From positions 1-46,892 of the forward strand of contig JAQCGT010000007.1 of assembly GCA_027730505.1 (NCBI GenBank): a stretch of 46,892 bases of DNA, given 5' to 3'. Positions 38,705-46,523 of the stretch are shown piece by piece. How positions within the stretch are numbered: the stretch's first letter is position 1; the number at the start of each line of letters is the position of its first letter. Position numbers and translations under genes: made by a program. This DNA is from Actinomycetota bacterium. GTDB taxonomy: Bacteria; Actinomycetota; Acidimicrobiia; Acidimicrobiales; Ilumatobacteraceae. Below the pieces are notes generated by a model, which saw nothing but the letters and a program-made list of their open reading frames with translations, was not told where the DNA came from and made no database searches.

Positions 38705-39187
38705 TCAGGCCTTCTTGACGAGGGGTCGTCCGTAGGAGCTGGTCTCGAGTTCGGGTGTCGTCTCCTGACCGCGCTTTTGCCACCAGAGCCAGAGGAAGAT
38801 CAACAAGCCGAAGTAGTAGGCATGGATCACGACGACGATGATGTCGCGGATCGCCTCGTACTGCATGGTGAATGGGAACCAACCACCGAAGGCCTGCGGC
38901 TTCACGATGCCGCCCGGGCCGAAGATGATCTTGGTGCGGTCCCAACCGAGGTCTTTGTCGGCGTGGTCTATCCACTGGTGCGGCACGATGCCGAATGCGA
39001 GGAACATGACGCCGAAGGAGTAGGTCGCGCCGACCATTGCCTCACCCCACGACACCGGAGTGCCGAGCGGCCGGCGGCGCCCATACGGAATGACGGCGAA
39101 CGCAAGGATGTTCGATGCGATGAACGACACGAGAAAGGCCGTGTTCATTCCCGGCCACTCAAGCACGTTCCAGTTGAAGGCGATCAT
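38705..39187 (-). CDS. Unknown small membrane protein heading the bc/nuo-1 operon
   Basis: I do not recognise this 160-residue protein. It has three likely helices (about 15-34, 50-69 and 113-136). The loop after helix 2 reads GIVPHQWIDHADKDLGWDR, with two histidines next to the membrane, and the loop before helix 3 is Gly/Phe-rich. H122 lies inside helix 3. The start MIAFNWNVLEW at 39187 is the first ATG before the first helix; the frame runs 40 codons further up into the intergenic region but with low-complexity Arg/Gly/Ser sequence. It is the first gene of the run and is followed by the ferredoxin after 3 bases. It could anchor the ferredoxin or belong to the bc complex; that is inference only. 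Confidence 0.85.
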   Translation of the reverse strand: MIAFNWNVLEWPGMNTAFLVSFIASNILAFAVIPYGRRRPLGTPVSWGEAMVGATYSFGVMFLAFGIVPHQWIDHADKDLGWDRTKIIFGPGGIVKPQAFGGWFPFTMQYEAIRDIIVVVIHAYYFGLLIFLWLWWQKRGQETTPELETSSYGRPLVKKA

Positions 39188-39226
39188 CTCGCTCGCACAG
39201 CCTTTCTCCGGCGGACATATCTGGGA

Positions 39227-39238
39227 CGACTGTAGTCG
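39227..39238. promoter_or_regulatory. Inverted repeat over a putative -10 of the bc/nuo-1 operon
   Basis: CGACT-GT-AGTCG is a 5-bp inverted repeat. On the minus strand it contains TACAGT (39234-39229), a TANNNT box about 42 bases before the first start codon. The 5' leader would hold GAGAAAGG as a distant ribosome site. It could be an operator overlapping the promoter. Confidence 0.3.
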
Positions 39239-39364
39239 CCGACCTCCCCCAGCGAGCCATTCCTCGACGCCGGGAGAAGAACGAACCCCATTCTGCCAGC
39301 CACTCACCGCCTCGACGTCGGGTTGTGCGCAAGTTCCCCCAGACGTACCTGCCCAGAGATTCCC

Positions 39365-39378
39365 GAACGCGGGCGTTC
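39365..39378. promoter_or_regulatory. Inverted repeat GAACGC-GG-GCGTTC upstream of the cytochrome c gene
   Basis: Perfect 6-bp half-sites around two bases, ending 6 bases before the TATCGT -10 box of the plus-strand gene, where an activator or repressor could contact polymerase. The spacing between GAAC and GTTC (6) does not fit the actinobacterial LexA box (4). Confidence 0.35.
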
Positions 39379-39384
39379 ACCGTC

Positions 39385-39390
39385 TATCGT
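39385..39390 (+). promoter_or_regulatory. Putative -10 (TATCGT) for the cytochrome c gene
   Basis: TATCGT is followed by exactly six bases and the GTG start at 39397, giving a leaderless transcript. This supports the GTG at 39397 over the open codons further upstream. Confidence 0.5.
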
Positions 39391-39396
39391 GTCGGC

Positions 39397-40230
39397 GTGA
39401 CCGAGATCCCCGAACACCTCCTGAAGCGCAGCCGCGAACGCCGCAGCGCTCTCGGACAGGGTGACGGCGAGGCGGCGTCGGATGCTCCCGCAGCGTCGAC
39501 CCCGGCGACCACGACCCCCGCTGCTCCTGCTGGGGCTGCTGCGCCGACCGGGCCCCAGCCCCGCGCTGCTGCCCCGGCGCTCTCCGAGCCAACACCACCC
39601 AAGCCCGATTCGTTTGTGGTCTCCCGCTACCGAGCCCGCAAGAAAGTGCCGTTCTGGGCCATGGGTGCTCTCGGCCTGCTCCCAATCTGGATGTTCATGT
39701 ACGTGCGTTCGGTGACCGCATCCGCTGAAGAGGTCGCCGGTCCACTCGGAATGGGTGCCGAGGTCTACTCGAACTGCGCCAGCTGCCACGGAGGCAACGG
39801 CGGCGGCGGTGTCGGCTACCAGTTCTCTGAGGGAGAGGTGCTCAAGACCTTCCCGCACATCGAGGATCAACTCCGCTACGTCCTCTATGGCACCGGTGCA
39901 TACAACATTGCTGGGGTTCAGATCTACGGCAACCCCGACCGTGAGGGCGGAGCGCATGTGACCGGTGCCCGAGGCGCGATGCCGGGCTTCGAGGGATCGC
40001 TCACCGACTACGAGATCCTCGCGGTCGTGTGCCACGAGCGGTATGCACTCGGTGGCGCCGACGAGGCTGGCGACTACGCCGACGAATTCGAGACCTGGTG
40101 TTCCGCTGACTCAGAGATCTTCCTCCAGCTCGAAGAGGGTGAGCACCTCGCCGACATCCACGAGATGCACGAGGGACTGCTGCCGATCGGTGACGGGCCG
40201 GCGGCCGGCTCAGCGCCCATCGCTGGCTGA
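39397..40230 (+). CDS. Membrane-anchored monoheme cytochrome c with N-terminal IPEHLLKR motif
   Basis: A 277-residue protein. Residues 1-20 read VTEIPEHLLKR then SRERRSALG, nearly the same opening as the subunit IV-like protein on the other strand. An Ala/Pro-rich linker (about 25-70), one helix at about 84-103, and a cytochrome c domain with CASCH at 127-131 and a likely ligand M195 in GAMPGFEG follow. Further cysteines (C212, C235) may form a disulfide, and the C-terminal region is acidic. The cytosolic N-terminus and outside heme domain follow from one helix. It is divergent from the bc operon (209 bases between starts) and likely carries electrons to or from that complex. Confidence 0.9.
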   Translation: MTEIPEHLLKRSRERRSALGQGDGEAASDAPAASTPATTTPAAPAGAAAPTGPQPRAAAPALSEPTPPKPDSFVVSRYRARKKVPFWAMGALGLLPIWMFMYVRSVTASAEEVAGPLGMGAEVYSNCASCHGGNGGGGVGYQFSEGEVLKTFPHIEDQLRYVLYGTGAYNIAGVQIYGNPDREGGAHVTGARGAMPGFEGSLTDYEILAVVCHERYALGGADEAGDYADEFETWCSADSEIFLQLEEGEHLADIHEMHEGLLPIGDGPAAGSAPIAG

Positions 40231-40244
40231 CGACGAGTGCACTC

Positions 40245-41348
40245 ATGGCCCACGACGCGCTTGTCGTCGGAGGTGGCCCATCGGGCTGCGCCGCTGCAAT
40301 AGCGATCGCACACTCTGGCTCGTCGGTTGCGCTCATCGATCGCGGTCGAGGCCTCGCCCACCCGTGGGCAGCGATACTGACCCACGACGCCAGGGCCGAA
40401 CTCGAAAAGATCGGCTTCTCCACCACGATCCATGAGATCGCCCAGGTGAGAGTCGGCGATGGAGAGCGTTCGATGGTCCGCTCGCTCCCACCGGGTGACC
40501 TCGGTGTCGTGAGGCGGCCCGAGTTCGACGATGCCCTCCTCGACACCGCCCGCGCCAACGGTGTCGAGGTACTCGATCACCACGATGCCCACCGTCCGGT
40601 CATCGAGCGTGGCTTCGTGCGCGGAGCCGACGTGGTCAACGATGCGGCCGAGATAACACTGCGCGCCGAATACACGGTGATCGCCGACGGCGCCAACAGC
40701 ACGTTCGGGCGGGCGCTCGGCACCCACCGCCGACGCGACCTGCCACACCTGATCACCGCGCGCGGCACATGGTCGAGTCCGCTGAGCCGGGTCGTCGAGT
40801 GCGAAGTGCTCATCGGATTGCGCCGCAGCAGCGGAGAAGACCTGCCGGGCCACGCAACGATCATCCCCGACGGCGACGGCTCAGTGACCGTAACCGTCGT
40901 GGTCCCGTCGACGGCCCGCGATGCGGCCGCAGTCAACCCGACCAATGTCCTCGAGGAAACGGCGCGCAACATCGCCGATCGCTGGGCGTTGGATCCCGAT
41001 CAACCGATCGGCGAACTCCGGTCCGCCCGACTCCCCACCGGTCGTTCGGTCGGCCCGGTCGCCGGCCCGACATTCTGTGTGGTCGGCGATGCAGCAGCCA
41101 CCGCAGATCCGCTGACCGCACTTGGACTGGGGCCGGCCTTGGTGAGCGGAAGCCTCGCCGGACGTTGTGTTGCCGAAGCGATCGCCACGGGGGCTTCAGC
41201 GCCACTACAGGCCTATCCCGACGGCCTCGACGAGATCATCCGGCGACGCAATCGTTGGGGATCTATGGCACTCAATCTGGCGGGCCGCGAGGTGGGCAAC
41301 CGAGCGCTCAGAGCCACACTGCGGCTCGCCGCCTCAGCCCGTAGGTGA
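40245..41348 (+). CDS. FAD-dependent geranylgeranyl-reductase-like oxidoreductase
   Basis: A 367-residue flavoprotein of the geranylgeranyl reductase/FAD-monooxygenase group. The N-terminal VVGGGPSGCAAA binds FAD ADP; a second flavin motif CVVGDAAATADPLTALGLG lies near 280-298. Related actinobacterial enzymes saturate isoprenoid chains, including the menaquinone tail (MenJ). The gene follows the cytochrome c by 14 bases and converges on a polyprenyl diphosphate synthase, overlapping its 3' end by 15 bases, which favours an isoprenoid or quinone substrate. The exact substrate is inferred. Confidence 0.83.
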   Translation: MAHDALVVGGGPSGCAAAIAIAHSGSSVALIDRGRGLAHPWAAILTHDARAELEKIGFSTTIHEIAQVRVGDGERSMVRSLPPGDLGVVRRPEFDDALLDTARANGVEVLDHHDAHRPVIERGFVRGADVVNDAAEITLRAEYTVIADGANSTFGRALGTHRRRDLPHLITARGTWSSPLSRVVECEVLIGLRRSSGEDLPGHATIIPDGDGSVTVTVVVPSTARDAAAVNPTNVLEETARNIADRWALDPDQPIGELRSARLPTGRSVGPVAGPTFCVVGDAAATADPLTALGLGPALVSGSLAGRCVAEAIATGASAPLQAYPDGLDEIIRRRNRWGSMALNLAGREVGNRALRATLRLAASARR

Positions 41349-42332
41349 CAACACAGTCGACAACAGCGCCGCCGGTGCTGCACGAAGCGCCTCAAGAGAG
41401 GGTGAGTCGCCGAGTGGTTCGAGCGCTGCAACCGCTCGATCGACGAAGTCGACGGCGACGGAGACGGTGCTCTCGATCCCTGGGCCCTGCCGAACGATCT
41501 CCAATGCCGCCGAGCGCTGATCCTCATCGAGCGGGCCGCCGAGCATCGAGCGCAGACGATCACCTTCGCTGCCACCCGCTGACATCGTGTGCAGAACCGG
41601 AAGGGTGTAGACGCCGACCTGCATGTCGTGGCCTGCGGGCTTGCCGAGAGCACCGTCAGTCGAGGTGAGATCGAGGACGTCGTCAACGATCTGGAACAGC
41701 ATGCCGAAGGCATCACCGAACACCGTCAGCGACTCGATGTCGGCGCGATCGAGACCGGCCACGATTCCACCGACCCGAGCAGAGGTCGCATACAGCGACG
41801 CCGTCTTGCCCCGGATCGACGAGTGGTAGCTCTCCTCAGTGCGATCTGGGTCATAGGTGAATCGCAACTCTTCGATCTGACCTTCACAGAGCCACCCGAT
41901 GGTCCGGGCCAACAACCCAGCGACCTCGGTGCCGAGACCAGCTGCGATCTCCGACGCCCGCGCCAAGAGGAAGTCTCCGGCGAGGATCGCCTGAAGATTC
42001 CCCCAACGAGCATTCACCGTCTCCACACCCCGACGCGTCGGCGACTCGTCCATCACATCGTCGTGATAGAGCGAACCAAGGTGAACCAACTCACAGGCCA
42101 CACCGCCCAGCACCACCTCGTTCGACACGCCACTCGGACCGTCAGTGCTGGCGATCGAGCCGGTGATCACCGTCAGTACCGGACGGAGCCGTTTGCCGCC
42201 GGCGACGATGAGGTGCGAGGCCAACTCGGTGAGGTGCGCATCGGAGGTCTTCACCGAAGCGAGCATCGCCTCCTCGATCCGTCCCCGGCCATCACCGAGG
42301 AGGGTCAGCAGCGGGGAGGGGGAGCCGGACAC
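41334..42332 (-). CDS. Polyprenyl diphosphate synthase (long-chain, trans)
   Basis: A 332-residue E-isoprenyl diphosphate synthase. The two aspartate-rich motifs are present: DDVMD in YHDDVMDESPTRRG and DDVLD in QIVDDVLDLT, with GGKRLRP near the N-terminus and KTASLY in the middle. Small residues before the first motif (ACELVHLGSLYHDD) fit a long product such as the hepta- to nonaprenyl tail of menaquinone. GTG start, with a TAGCCT box exactly six bases upstream. Divergent from clpC. Confidence 0.93.
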   Translation of the reverse strand: MSGSPSPLLTLLGDGRGRIEEAMLASVKTSDAHLTELASHLIVAGGKRLRPVLTVITGSIASTDGPSGVSNEVVLGGVACELVHLGSLYHDDVMDESPTRRGVETVNARWGNLQAILAGDFLLARASEIAAGLGTEVAGLLARTIGWLCEGQIEELRFTYDPDRTEESYHSSIRGKTASLYATSARVGGIVAGLDRADIESLTVFGDAFGMLFQIVDDVLDLTSTDGALGKPAGHDMQVGVYTLPVLHTMSAGGSEGDRLRSMLGGPLDEDQRSAALEIVRQGPGIESTVSVAVDFVDRAVAALEPLGDSPSLEALRAAPAALLSTVLSPTG

Positions 42333-42338
42333 GCCCGC

Positions 42339-42344
42339 AGGCTA
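42339..42344 (-). promoter_or_regulatory. Putative -10 (TAGCCT) for the polyprenyl synthase gene
   Basis: On the minus strand TAGCCT, six bases, then the GTG at 42332: the same leaderless layout as at 14937 and 39385. Confidence 0.5.
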
Positions 42345-42407
42345 GGCCCATCTGTGCCGACGCGGGAACACCTGCCGATCCGTCGGGCGCGCCGACCACC
42401 CCACCGG

Positions 42408-42413
42408 TAGGCT
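42408..42413 (+). promoter_or_regulatory. Putative -10 (TAGGCT) for clpC
   Basis: TAGGCT lies 36 bases before the clpC ATG, giving a leader of about 30 bases with GAAAGG as ribosome site 8 bases before the start. TCGCC/GGCGA half-sites (42426-42430 and 42442-42446) flank the ribosome site but are too weak to name an operator. Confidence 0.35.
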
Positions 42414-42449
42414 CATAGTCAGCACTCGCCAACCAACGAAAGGCGACAC

Positions 42450-45026
42450 ATGTTCGAACGTTTCACCGACCGGGCTCGACGAGTCGTCGTGCTCGCCCAA
42501 GAAGAGGCTCGCCTCCTCAATCATTCATACATCGGCACCGAGCACATCCTCCTCGGACTCATCCACGAAGGTGAGGGCGTGGCGGCCAAGGCGCTCGAGA
42601 GCCTCTCGATCTCGCTCGAGGCGGTTCGCAGCCAGGTCGAGGAGATCATCGGCCAAGGCGGCTCATCGCCGTCAGGGCACATTCCATTCACTCCCCGAGC
42701 CAAAAAGGTGCTCGAGCTGTCTCTGCGCGAAGCGCTGCAACTCGGCCACAACTACATCGGCACCGAGCACATCCTCCTCGGACTCATCCGTGAGGGTGAG
42801 GGCGTCGCCGCTCAGGTGCTGGTGAAGCTCGGCGCCGATCTCTCTCGCGTCCGCCAACAGGTCATTCAATTGCTGAGCGGCTACCAGGGCCAGTCCGGCG
42901 GCCAGGCCTCAGGCGGTCGGTCCGAACAGGGCCAGGCCGCCGGCGTCGGCGGGTCATCGAAGGGCGACACCGACGACAAGGGCAGCCAGATCCTCGATCA
43001 ATTCGGGCGCAACCTCACCCAGATGGCCCGTGAGCACAAGCTCGACCCGATGATCGGCCGTTCGAACGAACTCGAGCGGGTGATGCAGATCCTCTCGCGT
43101 CGAACGAAGAACAACCCGGTGCTCGTCGGTGAACCCGGCGTCGGCAAGACCGCCATCGTTGAGGGTCTCGCCCAGAAGATCGTCAACGACGATGTGCCCG
43201 ACACCTTGCGCGATAAGCAGCTCTACACCCTTGACCTTGGCTCGCTCGTCGCTGGATCGCGCTATCGAGGCGACTTCGAGGAGCGTCTCAAGAAGGTCTT
43301 GAAAGAGATCAAGACCCGTGGTGACATCATCTTGTTCATCGATGAAATCCACACTCTCGTCGGAGCCGGAGCCGCCGAGGGTGCGATCGACGCAGCGTCG
43401 ATCCTCAAGCCCATGCTCGCTCGTGGCGAATTGCAGACAGTGGGTGCGACAACTCTCGACGAATACCGCAAGCACGTCGAGAAGGACGCCGCTCTCGAAC
43501 GCCGCTTCCAGCCGGTCAAGGTCGACGAGCCCACGCTCGCTCACACCATCGAGATCCTGAAGGGCGTACGCGATCAGTACGAGAAGCACCACCGAGTCAC
43601 GATCACCGACCAGGCGCTCGTTGCAGCGGCAAACCTCGCTGACCGATACATCAGCGATCGTCATCTTCCTGACAAAGCCATCGACCTGATCGATGAGGCC
43701 GGCTCTCGCCTGCGGATCAAGCGCATGCAGACCCCACCCGATCTGCGCGATCTCGAGCGTCAACTCGACGAGGTGCTGCGCGCAAAGCGAAGCGCCGTCG
43801 AAGAACAGCGCTTCGAAGAAGCGGGTCGCCTCCGTGATCAGGAGAAGGCACTTCTCGAGGAGAAGGCATCCAAAGAGGCCGAGGTCAAGGCCTCGGGAGT
43901 CGATCTGTTCGACGAGGTCGACGAAGAGGCGATCGCTGAGGTGCTGTCGTTGTGGACCGGCATTCCGGTCTACAAGCTCACCGAGGAGGAGACACAGAAG
44001 CTTCTGCACATGGAAGACGAGCTCCACAAGCGGATCATCGGCCAGGAAAATGCCGTGTCGGCGGTCAGCCAGTCGATCCGTCGTACGAGGGCCGGCCTCA
44101 AGGACCCGAAGCGCCCGAGCGGCTCGTTCATCTTCCTCGGACCCACCGGCGTGGGCAAGACCGAACTCGCAAAGACCCTTGCCGAGTTCCTCTTCGGCGA
44201 TGACTCGTCACTGATCACCCTCGACATGTCGGAGTACATGGAGAAGCACACCGTCAGCCGTCTGGTCGGTTCGCCTCCTGGATACGTCGGCTACGAAGAG
44301 GGCGGCCAGCTCACCGAGGCAGTGCGACGCAAGCCTTTCTCGGTGGTGCTGTTCGACGAGATCGAGAAGGCCCACCCAGACGTCTTCAACACGTTGTTGC
44401 AGATCCTCGAGGAAGGGCGCCTTACCGACTCTCAGGGTCGCTCGGTCGACTTCCGCAACACCGTGCTGATCATGACCTCCAACCTCGGCACCCAAGACCT
44501 GCGCAAGGCCAACGTCGGCTTCACCACCGATGACGCCGCCATGTCGTACGAGCGGATGAAGGAGAAGGTCAACGAAGCGCTCAAGCAGCACTTCCGACCC
44601 GAGTTCTTGAACCGCATCGACGAGACCATCGTGTTCCACGAACTCGCCAAGAACGAGGTGGTTCAGATGGTCGACCTCATGCTCAAGCGCCTGACGCTCC
44701 AGCTCGAAGGTCAGGGTCTCGGCATCGAACTCACTCAGGCGGCTAAGGAGTTGCTCGCCGACGTCGGCTACGACCCACAACTCGGAGCTCGACCGCTCCG
44801 CCGGGCCATCCAGCGTCAGATCGAGGACACCCTCTCGGAGAAGCTCCTCTACAAGGAGTTCAACGCCGGCCAGATCATCGTCGTCGATGTCGAGGATGAC
44901 CCGGATCGTCCGGGATCACGCCGCTTCACCTTCTCGGCTGTCGAGGGATTCGTACCGCCGTCGGCTGTCGAGCTGGCGACCACGGCGACGAACGACGAGC
45001 CTGAGACGCCGACCAGCAGCGACTGA
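42450..45026 (+). CDS. clpC: ATP-dependent Clp protease ATPase subunit ClpC
   Basis: The 858-residue AAA+ unfoldase has, in order, two N-terminal Clp repeats ([20 protein letters not shown] near 26-45 and its copy near 101-120), a Gly/Gln/Ser linker, AAA-1 with Walker A GEPGVGKT (227-234) and Walker B ILFIDE, a middle domain with a UVR-type coil ([18 protein letters not shown]), and AAA-2 with GPTGVGKT (564-571). It feeds unfolded proteins into ClpP. The middle domain is the short ClpC kind rather than the long ClpB coil. The end overlaps the antisense DUF1353 gene by 111 bases. Confidence 0.98.
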   Translation: MFERFTDRARRVVVLAQEEARLLNHSYIGTEHILLGLIHEGEGVAAKALESLSISLEAVRSQVEEIIGQGGSSPSGHIPFTPRAKKVLELSLREALQLGHNYIGTEHILLGLIREGEGVAAQVLVKLGADLSRVRQQVIQLLSGYQGQSGGQASGGRSEQGQAAGVGGSSKGDTDDKGSQILDQFGRNLTQMAREHKLDPMIGRSNELERVMQILSRRTKNNPVLVGEPGVGKTAIVEGLAQKIVNDDVPDTLRDKQLYTLDLGSLVAGSRYRGDFEERLKKVLKEIKTRGDIILFIDEIHTLVGAGAAEGAIDAASILKPMLARGELQTVGATTLDEYRKHVEKDAALERRFQPVKVDEPTLAHTIEILKGVRDQYEKHHRVTITDQALVAAANLADRYISDRHLPDKAIDLIDEAGSRLRIKRMQTPPDLRDLERQLDEVLRAKRSAVEEQRFEEAGRLRDQEKALLEEKASKEAEVKASGVDLFDEVDEEAIAEVLSLWTGIPVYKLTEEETQKLLHMEDELHKRIIGQENAVSAVSQSIRRTRAGLKDPKRPSGSFIFLGPTGVGKTELAKTLAEFLFGDDSSLITLDMSEYMEKHTVSRLVGSPPGYVGYEEGGQLTEAVRRKPFSVVLFDEIEKAHPDVFNTLLQILEEGRLTDSQGRSVDFRNTVLIMTSNLGTQDLRKANVGFTTDDAAMSYERMKEKVNEALKQHFRPEFLNRIDETIVFHELAKNEVVQMVDLMLKRLTLQLEGQGLGIELTQAAKELLADVGYDPQLGARPLRRAIQRQIEDTLSEKLLYKEFNAGQIIVVDVEDDPDRPGSRRFTFSAVEGFVPPSAVELATTATNDEPETPTSSD

Positions 45027-45548
45027 TCCAGCGATCATCCGCTCAAGCGCAACCAGTGCCGACCGTGTGCCGACCACGATGACCGTGGCCGGCAGGATCA
45101 CGATGCTCGGGATCAACGCCGACAACACGACGGTCAACGCCCGTCGCCCGCCGGCACCACCGCTCGCGACCGTCGCCAACGACACCGCGAGTCCGATCAG
45201 ATGACGTCGCCCGGCGGGTACACCGTCGGCAGCCATGAGATCGACGAACACCCGGTCGGCGGCGAGGCGGTCCCTGCACGGCCAACTCGGTCGCCCAAGG
45301 CCATGGATGAGCCAGTCGTGAACCACCGCTGCTCGCAGATGTGATCCCGTGCGGCCGACCAACCACGCGAACGGCCACGGCACCGATGCAAGGTCAGAGG
45401 CGAAACAACACCGTCCCGGTGGGATCGTGAACGTGCCGGTCAGGGGATGATGCACAACCAGCGGCTCGGTCGGCGTGAACGACTCGCGCCCGTCCACCAC
45501 CCGATGTTCGAGGACGAGCCGACCGGTGATCGCTGCTCTCAGTGCCAT
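44916..45548 (-). CDS. DUF1353-domain protein with C-terminal membrane segment
   Basis: A protein of about 210 residues. [21 protein letters not shown] followed by [15 protein letters not shown] (quoted as [11 protein letters not shown] and [13 protein letters not shown]) is the DUF1353 signature, a domain common in phage and bacterial genomes with no settled function. A hydrophobic stretch ([20 protein letters not shown]) and a basic tail follow. I choose ATG at 45548 (MALRAAITG): the earlier ATG at 45602 would leave only 10 bases to the divergent lipoprotein start. Its last 111 bases run antisense through the end of clpC; the tail codons there are Arg-rich and may not be under protein selection. 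Confidence 0.62.
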   Translation of the reverse strand: MALRAAITGRLVLEHRVVDGRESFTPTEPLVVHHPLTGTFTIPPGRCCFASDLASVPWPFAWLVGRTGSHLRAAVVHDWLIHGLGRPSWPCRDRLAADRVFVDLMAADGVPAGRRHLIGLAVSLATVASGGAGGRRALTVVLSALIPSIVILPATVIVVGTRSALVALERMIAGSVAAGRRLRLVVRRRGRQLDSRRRYESLDSREGEAA

Positions 45549-45612
45549 CACCTGATGGTCGCACCGTCGAGCCACCGCGTGCGTCGGTATTGACTTTGCC
45601 ATGATGTGACGA

Positions 45613-46374
45613 GTGCGTCTCGCCCGACTTCTCACCCTGATGCTGTCCGTTGTGCTCATCGCCACCGGATGTCGCCTCGACGTCGACGTGGCGGTGTCGA
45701 TGGCGGCGGACGGCTCCGGAACCGTGAGCCTGCGCGCCGTCGCCGATTCTGAGCTCGTCGCCGCTGCTCCAGCTGCGGCTCAACGTCCGCTCGTGGACGA
45801 CCTGGTGTCGGCGGGTTGGACCGTCGATGGTCCAACCCCGACCGATGACGGTGGCATGGTGCTGGTGCTCACGCATCGATTCGACGACGGAGGCGACCTC
45901 ACAGCGCTGCTCGCCACAATCGGCCCGCCCATCATCGACCCGGTCGTCGTGCGAGAGCTCTCCGCCGATGACGTCGGCCGTATCACGGCTGCCGACACCA
46001 CACTCTCCGCCACACTCGGACTCCCGGAGGGGTTCGCCTCGTTCTCCGACGCCGATCTCGTGAACGCACTCGGAGGCGAACCGTTCGCCGCCGATCTCGC
46101 CGGTCTCCAACCCGACGACGTGATGACGGTTGAGATGACCGTCGCATTGCCCGACACGTCGGTCGAGGGCGGGGAGAAGATCGAGACGTTCACCGCGCCG
46201 CTCGACGGCTCGACGACCGAGATCAACATGTCGGCCCAGCAGCGGACTGAACGACCTCGCAGTTTCGCCTCCGTGGCCGCCGATGTGCTGGCCGTGGTGC
46301 TCGTCGCCTGGGTGATCGCATCGGTAGGGTTCATCGCATGGGTCCTGATGGCTCGCCGGAGGCGGTACGGCTGA
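45613..46374 (+). CDS. LppM-like lipoprotein with C-terminal membrane anchor
   Basis: A 253-residue protein with a signal peptide ending in the lipobox LIATGC (lipidated Cys20), a secreted domain starting RLDVDVAVSMAADGSGTVSLR, and a C-terminal helix (about 228-247) followed by RRRRYG. The pattern matches the LppM family known from mycobacteria, where it affects phagosome traffic; in a free-living relative only a cell-envelope role can be assumed. GTG start. The end overlaps the next small gene by 37 bases. Confidence 0.78.
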   Translation: MRLARLLTLMLSVVLIATGCRLDVDVAVSMAADGSGTVSLRAVADSELVAAAPAAAQRPLVDDLVSAGWTVDGPTPTDDGGMVLVLTHRFDDGGDLTALLATIGPPIIDPVVVRELSADDVGRITAADTTLSATLGLPEGFASFSDADLVNALGGEPFAADLAGLQPDDVMTVEMTVALPDTSVEGGEKIETFTAPLDGSTTEINMSAQQRTERPRSFASVAADVLAVVLVAWVIASVGFIAWVLMARRRRYG

Positions 46375-46523
46375 ATCTCGACGAGGTCGCTGCCGAGCTC
46401 GACGCTGTGGCTGCAGCTCTTGAGCGTCTCGACACCGGCACCTATTGGACCGATGAAGTGACCGGGGCTGTGCTCGACGACAGCGTGCTCGCCGCTGATC
46501 CGACTGCTCGCCGCAATCCGTGA
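46338..46523 (+). CDS. Small TraR/DksA-like protein lacking zinc cysteines
   Basis: A 61-residue protein. LDAVAAALERLDTGTYWTDEVTG then PTARRNP follows the pattern of the C-terminal TraR/DksA zinc-finger motif (ALxRLDxGTYGxCExCGxxI...PTAR), but all cysteines are replaced (TDEVTG for CEVCG). So the fold may persist without zinc. It overlaps the lipoprotein gene by 37 bases and the next gene by 4 (GTGA). A real, translated gene is likely from this overlap chain; its role is unknown. Confidence 0.65.
   Translation: MGPDGSPEAVRLNLDEVAAELDAVAAALERLDTGTYWTDEVTGAVLDDSVLAADPTARRNP

Noticed and set aside
39365-39378. LexA (SOS) box
   Set aside because: GAAC and GTTC are six bases apart, not four as in the actinobacterial box.
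39304-40035. A 243-codon minus-strand frame opposite the cytochrome c gene
   Set aside because: Shadow of a gene with a clear CASCH site and promoter; no recognisable domain.
42426-42446. TCGCC...GGCGA half-sites before clpC as a ClgR-type operator
   Set aside because: Five-base arms with an 11-base spacer around the ribosome site are expected by chance at this GC content.
42954-44027. A 357-codon minus-strand frame opposite clpC
   Set aside because: Leu/Asp/Val-rich mirror of the ClpC AAA domains; no motif and no promoter-like site.
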